Origin: Ascoidea rubescens DSM 1968
Taxonomy: Eukaryota > Ascomycota > Saccharomycetes > Ascoideales > Ascoideaceae
Reading direction: 5' to 3'
NCBI RefSeq assembly: GCF_001661345.1
Contig: NW_017962918.1
Span: 496,001 to 560,000 of the forward strand
Length of the DNA stretch: 64,000 nucleotides
Below, in pieces: positions 32,479 to 42,790 of the stretch (positions are counted from its first letter, which is position 1; each line of letters starts with the position of its first letter). The position numbers and the translations under genes are program-made. Under the pieces are notes generated by a model. That model was not told the origin of the DNA. It ran no database searches and saw only the letters and a list, made by a program, of their open reading frames with translations.

Positions 32479-35400
32479 AATCTGGTGGAAATTGAAAGCA
32501 AAAAATAGATTTTGATTGAAAAAAAAAAGTAGGAGTATCAAAGTGCAGTGAGTAATAGTAAGAATAATGGTGGTAATAGTAAAGGAAAATGTGAGGGAAA
32601 TATTACGGTTGAAGCGAAAATAGTAGTAAAAGAGTGATGGAGTTAAGAAGTAAAAAAAATTGTAAATGAAGAAAAGAGACGAACATTTGATGGAGTAATA
32701 TATAGTAAATTTATAGTGGATAATCCTGAATGAATAAATTGAGAGCTGGTACAATTAAAGTATATTTACATATAAAAATATTAAAATTTTCTTAGTTTGA
32801 GTTTTTAAGGTGGGTTTCCCTTTTTTTGTGGATTTAGAAAACAAAGCTGCCTGCTCTGTGCTAGCGGGCCACGTTGGGCTGCAGGACACAAAGCACCTGC
32901 TATCTGGAATATCCCGGTAGTGCAAGTATGCAAGTCATCTGTGCTGCTGACGCGCTGTGAGGTGCGCGGAACTGGTTGGCCACTGCTTTGGCTCCAGTGC
33001 TGGGTGCGGGCCACGGGGTGGGAAGCGCTGCGAGACACCCACCTGCTATTGGCTGTGAACGCCACGTCTACGAGGCTCTGTGGCGGGAGCTGTGGTGGAT
33101 TTCTGTGGAGAACCGTGACTTGCCGCAAATATGCAGCAGTTTGCAGTTGTCAGCAGCATCTAAACCTGAGGCTGTAAACACAAAGAAGAAATAAAATGAG
33201 AAAAAACCAAAAGAAAACCAAAAGGAAACCAAAATGAAAGTGAAGTAAAAGCGAAGTAAAAGCAAAGTGAAAGCGAAGTAAAAGTAAAATAAAAACAGTA
33301 GAAATGAGTAACTCAATAAGTTTTGAGCATGTTTAAGCCAAACTTCAATTTCTTTTGTATCCATCTTCCAGCAACAAGATAATCAATTGAAGAAAACCCA
33401 AGAGACCAAGAAACAGTCAGTGCTAATGATTTGTTATTTCAACAAGTGCACAATTTTTTGTGGATGAATGACTATAAACCTATGGATTCATAGATATAAA
33501 CCTCTCAATCTACGGCAAATACATGATAATCACAAGCAGAATAATTTATGGTTACATGATTAAAGTGAGTGAGTTTGACTTAGCCTGCAAATGATTCTTT
33601 GCTCACTATCACTAAAAAGCTGAATAAAAGAAAAAAAATTGCAAATAAAAGAGAAATTAAGATTCCATTAAAAGTTGTTGAAAATCAATTGAAATTTGTT
33701 AAATGTTGTACAAAGCTAAGTAAATGAAAACAAGAAATCAGAGAGAATCATTAGAAGAAATCATTATTGAAAAGCAAACAAACAAAAAAAAAAAGACATA
33801 AATAAATAAAATAAACTGAATAGTAAATAATAAATAAGTAAAAAATAAATAAAAAATAAAATTAATACTAGATATTCATATTTTAAAATCTTTTGTTTAA
33901 AAACAGTTTGTATTAATATCATTTGTGAATAAACTTACAGTGAATCAACAAAATAAAACAAAACAAAATCGCTAAACTTAAATAACGTAAATGTTTTAGT
34001 CCCAATAAAGAGGAAAAAAGGAATGAAAAAAATAAAAAAAAACAAAACACATTAAGCCTTAATAAAAATTTTCCTTTGCAGCTTTTTTTATTTAATATTA
34101 TACCATTTCAGGATTTTCTTTTATTTTTTTAACCAATGGATATATTCTCGATATGAATCTTGATACAAATCTCGATAGGGATCTTTAAGCCCCAAAAAAC
34201 GGTAATAACATTACCGGAAATCCATTTAAAATTATTGCTTGCTATTCAATCTAATTAATCCAATTAATGTCAAGTATTTTTTTTCAATTTGTATCAATAA
34301 TTTGTTCAGCGTCCAAATTAAAGCTTCATTGAAATGAAGCGGTTTACTCTTATTTACCTTTGATAACAATGTGAAAAAAATATATTCTAACTCATAAATT
34401 AGTCTGATTAAATTCAGTTTAACTTTCTGTTATTATCTTTATGTTGATTCATTGAGCTATATTATACCCTTTTGTATTTTATTGTATTTTATTGTATTTT
34501 ATTGTTTTACATTGTTTTACATTGTTTTACATTGTTTTATATTGCTTTGTATTGCCCTGTATTGTTTTCTATCTAACCATCTATTGTTTTTAATTCATTT
34601 GTTTTTGTTACCATAACAGCTGATTTGCCCATTGATTAGTAAATTGTTTCTCTTTTGGCAATGCTAATTTGAAAGACCTGAAACATTCTTATTTCAACAA
34701 AACAGGGACCCATCAGACTAATTATTAATATCAATGGCAAAATTTGCATCTAAAACAACTCGTTTTCAGTGCCATGGATTTTCAAGAAAAAAAAATCAAA
34801 AGAAAGAAAAAAAAACAATTGGGAAAAGACAAGACAAAAATAATCTGTGTTATCTCATTTATTTTAAAGCAAACCAATTGTCTAAAGTTCTCTACAATTT
34901 CTATATGTTGCCTATCTCTTCAAATTCTCCAAACTTTTTAGATAGCTAACATTACTTATAAATTAAAGCACGCATCCCTTTGTGAATATCCAAAGGCTGC
35001 TATTAATATACATTTGTATTGCCGTTGGTTTTCAGTGCAGCTAATAATGAATTTGCTACTGTTGGGGTAAAACGGAAAATGTATGATACTTTGATGAAAC
35101 CATTCGCTATTTAAGCCAGCCTCTAGGAAAGCAAAGTCCCAATTGAGGAAATTTGTTCAAAATTTCTGATTTTTGAAAATTGTGATTATAGAAAGTTGAA
35201 AATTGAAAATATTTAAAATTTTAGAAATTCTAAAATGGCCAAGTTTGAGTTTCGAATTTCCGCTTTCCATTTCGTTTTCATTCATTCGTATTGCTCTTGA
35301 ATTGAACAAAAACCTCTTGTCGACGACCTGGAATACACTCAAGCTAAAACATGTGAAACCGAGTAACATCAACAATTTCACTATCAAAATGCTTTGCTCG

Positions 35401-36478
35401 CCGAATAAAATTTTCAGACAGACAGTATTTTTGGTAAATTGTTCTGGCGATAATGTCAGCTGATTTTGCTCGAGAAAAGGCAGCAACGAAAGGTAGCCAA
35501 CTTTAAATTTGATTGCCGAATGGAAGCTGTGTGCATGCAACACGCAGCGGAGTGGACTTTGAAGATTTTTATATGCATTAATATGCTGGAGCATTTTCAT
35601 TTGTACACAGATCAGCTGACTCTATTGTTCCCGTTTTCCTTGAAGAAGCAGACTTCAAACATTGTAATTTCCCTGCAAAACTTAATTCGAGTTTTCCAAA
35701 AATCAAGAATTCCACAAGGACTGGAAACAGGAAAGATCTTCAATAAATGGCGAATTCTCTAATCGGGAATCAAGAAATTTTAAAACCATGAAAAAGGCTC
35801 AAACTCGAATATTCACAGAATATTGTAGTATTGCTCTCTCGACGCTAAACACCTCTCTAAAGCCCTCCAGAAATTTTTTTGCCAATTGTTGTAATAATTT
35901 TCTTTATTTGAGAAAAATTTCGTTATATTGGAATTTAGAATTTGAATATGAAAATAAAAATGGAAATGAATCGGCAAACCTTATCCTAATGCGCACTTAA
36001 ATTGTCTGTTAACAGGAATACAAAACAAGATATATAATTGCAACTTCTAGCATTCTTTGATTGTGAACTGGCAAAGTGGGTAAAAATATTACTGGTGATT
36101 CATCGTACAAGCAGAAGGAAAAAATTGCAAAAATTTCCCTTCCTGTTGACTGCAACTGTTTTCCGTTGCCACTGAGGGCGTCAGTCGCGTTGTTACGCCT
36201 CCGTCGGCGGTTCAACGGAAAATCATTTCCTCTTTGTCTGTTTCCACGGCGTAACTATCGCCGCCGTAAGCCGTTTGGTGACATTTACATAGCGATGTCC
36301 GTACATGGGTAGCCACGGGCCATCTGCGGTATTGGAAATTTTTCAGCAAGCTTTGAAATAGTAATTTCTTAAGATTGGTATTGGAACCAGTATTGGCACT
36401 GTTATTTGTTTGAACAATTGCAGATTCAAGGTGGCTAAACGAATCTTGCACAGAACAATAGACGAATAAAGATCAAAG
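32479..36478. other. 4.0 kb divergent intergenic region
   Basis: It separates the leftward gene ending at 32478 and the rightward gene at 36479. About 32820-33175 is strikingly GC-rich and lies 340-700 bases upstream of the leftward ATG. About 33180-35050 is A/T-run spacer with a ten-base periodic repeat at 34471-34570. About 35460-36460 is GC-richer again and is probably the promoter of the gene at 36479. Open frames of up to 147 codons (35157-35600, minus) show no family motif. Confidence 0.55.
34471..34570. repeat. ten-base tandem repeat, ten degenerate copies
   Basis: Ten consecutive 10-base units lie exactly in phase. Three resemble ATTGTATTTT and three are ATTGTTTTAC; they then decay to ATTGCTTTGT and ATTGCCCTGT. 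The graded divergence suggests local expansion followed by drift. Confidence 0.85.
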
Positions 36479-38107
36479 ATGGATAGAATTCAGACTGAGA
36501 GATTGAACCAAAAGGAGATTGATATCCAAATAAAAAAGGAACTAGAAAAAACCGAAGATAATTCTTCCGAAGATTCGATTTATTATTATGATATAGATCA
36601 ATTGTATTACTTTATAAAATCCTTTAACGAATTGGGAAATGTCAATCGGTTGAACAAAACTGTTATAGAAGAGTTTAACGATGAAAATACAACCGAAAAA
36701 AAATCTGTAATGCCTTTTAAAAATTCAATTGCAATTTCAAATTCATTTACAAGAGAGTATAACGATAGATATGACAACTTATTGTTCAAGCTTGATTTAA
36801 TTTCAACAAGAAATTTTGATTCATTTGAAATGGTGGACATTGATTTGAAAAGATTTTCTGAAATTAATAACAAACCAATGACTAATGCATCTGAATTTTT
36901 GGGAATCTACATTGAAGATCCAGACAATCACTTGAATTTAAGTATATCATGCTTACAACCATTTAGAGATTTTGATTCATTAAAATCAAATGAACAACTC
37001 AATTCAAAGATTGCTGAATTGAAAGAAAGATTACAATGCATGAGATTTTTGGGCACGAAATTGATTATTGTGTGTTTAAACTGTTTAGACAATGACAATT
37101 GTATTAAAAACGATGAAAATGTTATAAAAGACTTGAAATTGCTAAGTGAGACTGTCTCTGATTTTGATAAAGACTTTAAAATTGCAATTGAAATATTAAG
37201 TTGGAGTTCATATGTTCAAACTCTTGATCATTTATTAAAGATTGTTAATAAAGTTGATAGGAAAAATCTAGGGATATGTTTTGATTCATTTCACTATTTA
37301 TGCGAATTTAAGAAGAACAATACAGAAGGTCAATTTAATTTAGAAATCTTGGATCAAATTATAGTTGATGGAAGATTGTTTTTTGTTCAATTGTCTGATT
37401 CATTGAACATAAAATTTAATTATAATAACATTGAAAATTTTTTATACTATTCAAGAAATTTTAGAGTTTTACCTTTTCAGGGAGATTATTCAGAAGAATT
37501 GGTTTCAATAATTCAAAAATTGCTCTTATATAGACTTCATGAGAATGGAATTGAATTGTCATTAGAGTGTTTCAATCCATATAATATTAATTTTAATGAG
37601 TCAATTGTTTCATTAAATTATTTACAATTATTTACTATAGACAACGTTAAAAGGGACGATATTAAAATCGATAAGGTATTTGTGAACCAAAAACTTGGAC
37701 AAATTCAATTTTTTGTTGAAAATAATCAAACGATGATTGACATTGTTAAGAAGGCGTTTTTTTTAGGATATGATATTATAGAGACTATTGAAGAATTGAA
37801 TCTCAAGTTCATCTACAACGATGGGAAAAGACACAAACGATTGGTAGAGGATGGGGATGGTAAAAAGACATTTGAGGTTTGCATTGATAAGTTTTATTCA
37901 TTAAAGCTTCTTCTTTTCACAGTTTTCAACATGGAGGTGATTCGTAAGAACAATGGGTGTTATGAAATGGGATACGGATCTGATGTGAAAATTGAGTTGA
38001 AGATCCAGGATTATGGGTTGACGGTTAGTTCCTGTTTCAGTCAAACCAGTGAGGTGGATCTGAAAATGAAAATTGAAAATAGAAATGAAATTGAAAATGA
38101 AAATTGA
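36479..38107 (+). CDS. 3-dehydroshikimate dehydratase-like TIM-barrel protein with C-terminal extension
   Basis: The N-terminal 370 residues follow the sugar-isomerase-like TIM barrel (AP-endonuclease-2 family) of fungal QutC/QA-4 and bacterial QuiC, which convert 3-dehydroshikimate to protocatechuate in quinate breakdown. Family landmarks in order are SISCLQPFRDFD (about 156), RFLGTKLI, IAIEILSWSSYVQTLDHLLKIVNKVDRKNLGICFDSFHYL (235-274), FFVQLSD (301), FRVLPFQGDY and LSLECFNPYN (360-369). The four expected metal ligands appear present: Glu238, Asp269, Gln304, Glu363. The first strand, usually a clear catalytic segment, is diverged. Residues 370-542 extend beyond QA-4 (about 360 aa). No other quinate gene is near, so activity and substrate are uncertain. 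Confidence 0.72.
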   Translation: MDRIQTERLNQKEIDIQIKKELEKTEDNSSEDSIYYYDIDQLYYFIKSFNELGNVNRLNKTVIEEFNDENTTEKKSVMPFKNSIAISNSFTREYNDRYDNLLFKLDLISTRNFDSFEMVDIDLKRFSEINNKPMTNASEFLGIYIEDPDNHLNLSISCLQPFRDFDSLKSNEQLNSKIAELKERLQCMRFLGTKLIIVCLNCLDNDNCIKNDENVIKDLKLLSETVSDFDKDFKIAIEILSWSSYVQTLDHLLKIVNKVDRKNLGICFDSFHYLCEFKKNNTEGQFNLEILDQIIVDGRLFFVQLSDSLNIKFNYNNIENFLYYSRNFRVLPFQGDYSEELVSIIQKLLLYRLHENGIELSLECFNPYNINFNESIVSLNYLQLFTIDNVKRDDIKIDKVFVNQKLGQIQFFVENNQTMIDIVKKAFFLGYDIIETIEELNLKFIYNDGKRHKRLVEDGDGKKTFEVCIDKFYSLKLLLFTVFNMEVIRKNNGCYEMGYGSDVKIELKIQDYGLTVSSCFSQTSEVDLKMKIENRNEIENEN

Positions 38108-38306
38108 AAATTGAAATCGAATAAACTCAAATCAGATTTAATAAACCCGAATACGATTAAATACGATTGTGGGCGTGATAATAGTGATAGATATTCGAAA
38201 TACAGTTTTTTTTGGTTGCTATATTTTTTTTGTGTTATTAATTTTTTTTGCATTTAATTTTATTTTATTTTCTTGCTTTATTCAAATTGTGAATTAGTAG
38301 AACAAT

Positions 38307-39107
38307 ATGGATGAAAACGATCTTAAGAATATAGAGAACATTAATCGTGTAAATAATATTATTGATAAAGAATTGGGAGTTTTCACGTTCAATCCCGAGA
38401 GTAGTAGCAAGATTAAGAACCAGATATTGGGAGATTTGAATGAATTGAACAAGTTCCAAGAGTTGATTGATAAAAGAGATGAGAGTATAAGAAACTTGAA
38501 TGTGTATATTCATAGAATAGCAGAAAGGGTTCAAAATCAGAATGTTTCCAGCGAACAAGAGATATTGACCAGTTTGTTGAGTCATTTGACTAGTCATTTC
38601 AGTAATAATAATAATAATAATAATAATGGTAATGGTAATGACGCTAATGGCGTTAATGGTGTTAATAGAAAAATAATGGTAGAGAAAAAAGTGGATGAGA
38701 TTGATAATTACGAGGAATCAATTAGATACATCAATGAGAAATTGATTAATAATAGGGAATTTATTAAATTTATTCGAAAGTTGTATGAAAAACAAGAGTT
38801 TTTGGAGAAGAAGTATTATAATGAAATGAACAAGTTGATTAGCAAGAAAATAGTCAAGTTTAAGGATTTGAATTATCTCAATGAAGAGATCAAGTTGCGG
38901 TTTATTGAGGATATTAATAGTAATATTTATAATAAGCTAGTTCGGGAGACGTATGAAAGTAATCAAGAGTTAGTGAAGGAGATTCATTTGGAGTTGAACG
39001 TGAAGAGGATACCGTTGTTTTGTTTAAAGAGACAATTGTTTTATAAAAACTTACTTGAAGATCGAAAAAAAGTTATAAATTATTTATATGAGAGATTAAT
39101 AGACTAG
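38307..39107 (+). CDS. unidentified coiled-coil protein
   Basis: This 266-residue protein is mostly charged helix, rich in Glu, Lys, Asn, Leu and Ile, with probable coiled coils at about 25-75 and 125-215. They are separated by a low-complexity link (eight Asn, then Gly-Asn-rich) at about 100-115. No signal or membrane segment is seen. The composition resembles small kinetochore, spindle-pole or vesicle-tethering subunits, which evolve too fast for me to assign by eye. Its last 12 bases overlap the end of the convergent p25 gene. Confidence 0.7.
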   Translation: MDENDLKNIENINRVNNIIDKELGVFTFNPESSSKIKNQILGDLNELNKFQELIDKRDESIRNLNVYIHRIAERVQNQNVSSEQEILTSLLSHLTSHFSNNNNNNNNGNGNDANGVNGVNRKIMVEKKVDEIDNYEESIRYINEKLINNREFIKFIRKLYEKQEFLEKKYYNEMNKLISKKIVKFKDLNYLNEEIKLRFIEDINSNIYNKLVRETYESNQELVKEIHLELNVKRIPLFCLKRQLFYKNLLEDRKKVINYLYERLID

Positions 39108-39860
39108 AAATAGATTTTCATCATCATTATCATTGAGCCTGTTATTAATATCATATCGGTTTTCGATATCTGACTGATCAGAGCTATCAGAATCCTCAGA
39201 GGAGGCAGAATCATCAGAACTTATAGAGCCATCGTTTTGATCTGAATCGTTAGGATCAATAACAACACCCAAGGACAATTCTCTGGCTTTTCTTTCGATG
39301 ATGTTTTTGAAGGAGACAGGCAAAGATTCAACAACTAGGTTAGGAGGTTTCCCGTAAACATAGGAAAATGGGGGAATAATGAACTTGTCAGGTATACAGG
39401 AGTTTTTCTTTATTACAACGTTGTCGTAGACTATTGATAGGTTGCCAATGTAGCAGTTCTTCTCAATCAAGACACGATTGCCGATATTGATGCTCTTCAC
39501 AACACAGTTTTTGGAGATGATGGTGAAGGAACCGATCTTGGAGGTTCCATGGACCTTGACTATCTTTGGCAGCAGCAGCAGAGCAGCATCAGGAGGAGCA
39601 GCAGCATCGACTCGTTTGGCTTTGGTCTTGGTTCTTTTGAAGCCTATGATGGGAGGCCATATCTCGGAGCTGGGGCCTATGAGAGAGTGTTTTCCTATCT
39701 GGATGGAGATCTTGTTGGAGGCAGAATTCAATCGCACGTCGCCATTGAGGGAAACAGAGGCAGCAATGGTGGTGTTGCCAGCAAGCAAGATGTTGGTGGC
39801 TCCTAGAATGACTGCTTTTCTGGAGATTCGATTACCTGAGGTTGTTTCTATCCATTCCAT
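39096..39860 (-). CDS. DCTN5: dynactin subunit p25 (DCTN5-like) left-handed beta-helix protein
   Basis: The protein opens WIETTSGNRISRKAVILGATNILLAGNTTI, matching the conserved p25 start (YIETASGNKVSR...NIVLNGKT). It continues with hexapeptide-repeat turns, GKHSLIGPSSEIWPP, then IGSFTIISKNCVV, IGNRVLIEKNCYIG, VYDNVVIKKNSCIPDKFIIPPFSYVYGKPP. p25 caps the pointed end of the dynactin Arp1 filament and helps choose cargo such as early endosomes. S. cerevisiae has only a reduced dynactin and, to my knowledge, no p25. Here an Ala/Asp/Pro insert interrupts the helix near residue 82. The last 60 residues are an acidic Ser/Asp tail. It overlaps the convergent neighbour by 12 bases and diverges from PMI40. 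Confidence 0.88.
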   Translation of the reverse strand: MEWIETTSGNRISRKAVILGATNILLAGNTTIAASVSLNGDVRLNSASNKISIQIGKHSLIGPSSEIWPPIIGFKRTKTKAKRVDAAAPPDAALLLLPKIVKVHGTSKIGSFTIISKNCVVKSINIGNRVLIEKNCYIGNLSIVYDNVVIKKNSCIPDKFIIPPFSYVYGKPPNLVVESLPVSFKNIIERKARELSLGVVIDPNDSDQNDGSISSDDSASSEDSDSSDQSDIENRYDINNRLNDNDDENLFLVY

Positions 39861-40352
39861 GCTCTGGTAGTGGTGGTTCAGTTGATTCAGCTGCTTGGAT
39901 ATTTTTAGGTCGCATCACCCTCTGCTGACGCACAGAATCCCCGCAATAGTGGGACAGACACATACCGGATCCTCGCGGACTCGCGGGAGCACTGTTTGGA
40001 AGTTATAACACGTGTGAAAAACCTTCATCAACGGGACGTTAGCTGGACATCCTTCGAATAGCTGTCAACTTTGGGCTTGCTGGCCGTATTTGTTCTGTTT
40101 TTCTTCGCTGTTAGAAGTTCCAGCTCTTGTTTTCAAGTGCTGCTTCTGCTTCTCGTTCCTGTATAAATATCTGCTCCAAGTCCATTGGTTGGTGTTTCTG
40201 CTTTTTGACTGTTACTTCCATCGTCGACATCTGTTCTGCCATTGTCTTGCTTTTGTCCTGTTACTCTGCTGCTGCTGTTGTTCTCTCTTCTTGGCTTCAA
40301 TTGTCAGTTCCAATACGTTGTACCTCGCTGCTCTCTTTCCTCCCTCTCAGAC
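39861..40352. promoter_or_regulatory. p25/PMI40 divergent promoter region
   Basis: This 492-base region, GC-rich for the window, lies between two divergent starts. It contains an E-box-type CACGTG at 40009-40014, in the palindromic context ACACGTGT. A pyrimidine-rich stretch leads into PMI40. Short open frames across it are Leu/Phe/Cys-rich and unsupported. Confidence 0.55.
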
Positions 40353-41745
40353 ATGACTGATAAACTCTTCAGGCTTGAATGCGGTAAGTCCCAAACATTT
40401 CAGTGAGACTATCTTCTCGTCGCCAATTACTAACATTTACCAACGTTCTTTTTCTTTCCAAGGCTTCCAAAACTATGACTGGGGAAAACTAGGTCAAGAA
40501 TCTGCTGTTGCTCAGTTCATCTCAAACTCAAATCCGGAAATTGAAATCTCTTCAACCACTCCCTACGCCGAGCTATGGATGGGCACTCATCCAACAAAAC
40601 CATCCTTCAACTACAACACCTCAAACAAGCTAATCGACATCATAAGCTCAGACCCTGAAAGATATCTAGGCTCTCATATAGCCAAAAGCTTTAATAACGA
40701 CCTACCTTTTTTGTTCAAAGTTCTTTCAATCGAAAAGGTCCTCTCAATCCAAGCCCATCCCGACAAAAACCTAGCTAAATTACTCAACCAAAATGACCCC
40801 AAGAACTATCCCGACAACAACCATAAACCTGAGATGGCCATCGCTTTGACTAAATTCGAAGGCTTTTGTGGGTTCAAACCATTGACCGAAATCCATTACT
40901 ACATCTCAAACATCCCCGAATTGTTGAATTTAATAGGCGGCTCGGAATCTTTAAACTACTTTAACCAAAACATCCAATTCAACAGCAACTCTCCAATTAA
41001 CAAAAAAATCTTGAAACTCTTATTCAGTAACTTGATGAACTCAAACCAAAACGACATCTCTCTCAATTCAACAAACCTAATCAAAAGAGTCCAATCAAAC
41101 CCAGAAATCTTCCAGAAATTCGATCCAGATCTACCAATCCTAATCAAAACTCTCAACAAACAATTCCCAAACGACATTGGCCTATTCTGTGGCTGTCTAC
41201 TACTAAACTACTGCAAATTAAACCCAGGCGAAGCCATCTTCCTAAAAGCAAAAGACCCCCATGCCTACATCTCGGGTAACATTCTTGAATGCATGGCTAG
41301 CAGTGACAACGTTATCAGAGCAGGCTTCACTCCCAAATTTAAAGACGTCAACGTCTTGGTTAATAACTTGACCTATAACTATGATTCCGTTGAAAATCAA
41401 AAATTAAAACCAATCTTAAACAATAATAACAGATTAATATTAAATTCAAATGAAAATGAAAATGAAAATGAAAATAACTCTCTCAAACTATATAATCCTC
41501 CAATCGAGGAATTCGAAGTCCTAGAAATCAATTTATCTCATCCAAACCATTCCCTAAACTTTAAAAAATTTAACGGCCCAAGTATCTTAATCACAACTGA
41601 AGGCTCAGGTTTTATTAAAAATCTCGAATCCAATCAACAATTCACTTGTAATGCTGGCTATATTTATTTCATTTCAGCTAATTTAGAAATTCAATTAATT
41701 TCAAATTCTTCCAATTTTACAAGTTATCGTGCCTTTTGCGAATAA
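40353..41745 (+). CDS. PMI40: mannose-6-phosphate isomerase (two exons)
   Basis: Pmi40 interconverts fructose-6-phosphate and mannose-6-phosphate, feeding GDP-mannose for glycoproteins, GPI anchors and cell-wall mannan. Exons 40353-40383 and 40463-41745 give 437 residues. Exon 1 encodes MTDKLFRLECG and joins through a split Gly codon to FQNYDWGK, the family start. Zinc-site motifs are present: LSIQAHPDK, NNHKPEMAIA and KDPHAYISG. FEGFCGFKPL, GLFCGCLLLN, SDNVIRAGFTPKFKDV and PSILITTEGSG are also conserved. The length equals that of S. cerevisiae Pmi40 (429 aa) apart from a small Asn/Glu repeat near residue 365. No in-frame CTG codon was found. The upstream in-frame ATG inside the intron is not a start. 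Confidence 0.97.
40384..40462 (+). other. PMI40: PMI40 intron (79 nt)
   Basis: The donor is GTAAGT, the branch box is TACTAAC at 40428-40434, a pyrimidine tract follows, and the acceptor CCAAG ends at 40462. It is phase 1 and splits a Gly codon. Removing it restores the conserved Pmi40 N-terminus. S. cerevisiae PMI40 also carries a 5' intron, so it is probably ancestral. Confidence 0.95.
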
Positions 41746-41867
41746 TTAATTCGATATATTTTCATCCATGTTTTAATTAATGAACAATTACTGGTAATTT
41801 TCTTCCTATTTTATTGCTAATTATTTTACTCTTTTATTTCTAATGTTTTATACCTCACATTTATCTC

Positions 41868-41914
41868 CTTTCCTTTCCTTTCCTTTCCTTTCCTTTCCTT
41901 TCCTTTTTAATTGC
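41868..41914. repeat. (CCTTT)9 repeat in convergent spacer
   Basis: About nine CCTTT pentamers lie in the 274-base spacer between PMI40 and NOP16. It is simple sequence with no assigned role. Confidence 0.85.
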
Positions 41915-42019
41915 TTTCTTCTCACACCTTCAATTTGCCTTGTTATTCTTACTTGTATTAGAATGTTATATATAGATCAATAGAATATAATTTTTAATAT
42001 AATTTAAATCCAATCTTCC

Positions 42020-42790
42020 TCATTGCACACTGTTCCTTTTTTTCCATTTTTCCATTTTACCTCGGATCTGGTTACTCGTCAATTGGTATATATTCATCTT
42101 TTTATCCCACTGCATTTTCTTGTAATCGTCTCCATACTTTTCATATAAAGACTTCAACCAGCTAGATTCTCGTTCAGACTCACGTCTTTCAACTTTAATC
42201 ACGGGTCTGGAAGCATACTCCTCCAATTCTTTTATAAAAGAGGCGTTATTACTTGAATGTACAATCTTGATTTGATTCATTTTATTATCACCATCATCAC
42301 TATCATCATTCACCTTCTTCTTCCCATGTACAACTCTAATCACTTGGTTTGTTTTCTTATCCCTTATAATTCTCGCTTCGCCTTCTGGTATCTCATTTTC
42401 ATCAATTTCTTCCTCATTATTGCCACTCATATTCACATCATTCATCCCGTTATTTATTAAATCTTCCAATTCCTTGTTCATTTCAATCTCAATCTCATTT
42501 TCTAAATCATCGGTATTCAAATCCAAACTATTCAAATTTTTCTGTTTCTGCAAAAAATCATCATCCTCATAAAACGGTTTGATTATTTTCTCTTTTCCTC
42601 CTGTAGCTTTCTTTAATTTCGACGTCAATCCTAGCTTTCTATAATTTTGAATCAACGTTAATTTGGGATCCCAGTTTTTACTTATTAATATATTCGAACT
42701 AGCAGGAATTCTACGGTGTTTATCTTTAGTCTTTCTTGTTGTTCTTGAAACGGATGAATGTTTGCTTCTTCTTTTTCTGACTGATACCAT
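42020..42790 (-). CDS. NOP16: ribosome biogenesis protein Nop16
   Basis: Nop16 is a nucleolar 60S pre-ribosome assembly factor. The 256-residue protein begins with the basic block MVSVRKRRSKHSSVSRTTRKTKD, followed by NWDPKLTLIQNYRKLGLTSKLKKATGG (about 38-65), the family signature. The centre is acidic. Near the C-terminus, VIKVERRESERESSWLKSLYEKYGDDYKKMQWDKKMNIYQLTSNQIRGKMEKW is the second conserved block. The length agrees with S. cerevisiae Nop16 (231 aa). It ends convergent with PMI40 and shares a divergent promoter with the RRM gene. Confidence 0.95.
   Translation of the reverse strand: MVSVRKRRSKHSSVSRTTRKTKDKHRRIPASSNILISKNWDPKLTLIQNYRKLGLTSKLKKATGGKEKIIKPFYEDDDFLQKQKNLNSLDLNTDDLENEIEIEMNKELEDLINNGMNDVNMSGNNEEEIDENEIPEGEARIIRDKKTNQVIRVVHGKKKVNDDSDDGDNKMNQIKIVHSSNNASFIKELEEYASRPVIKVERRESERESSWLKSLYEKYGDDYKKMQWDKKMNIYQLTSNQIRGKMEKWKKRNSVQ

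Noticed and set aside
32479-32754. N-terminal extension of the 30.3 kb gene with hydrophobic stretches resembling membrane helices
   Set aside because: It begins at a TTG and is translated AT-rich leader; the protein resembles a nuclear regulator from the ATG at 32478.
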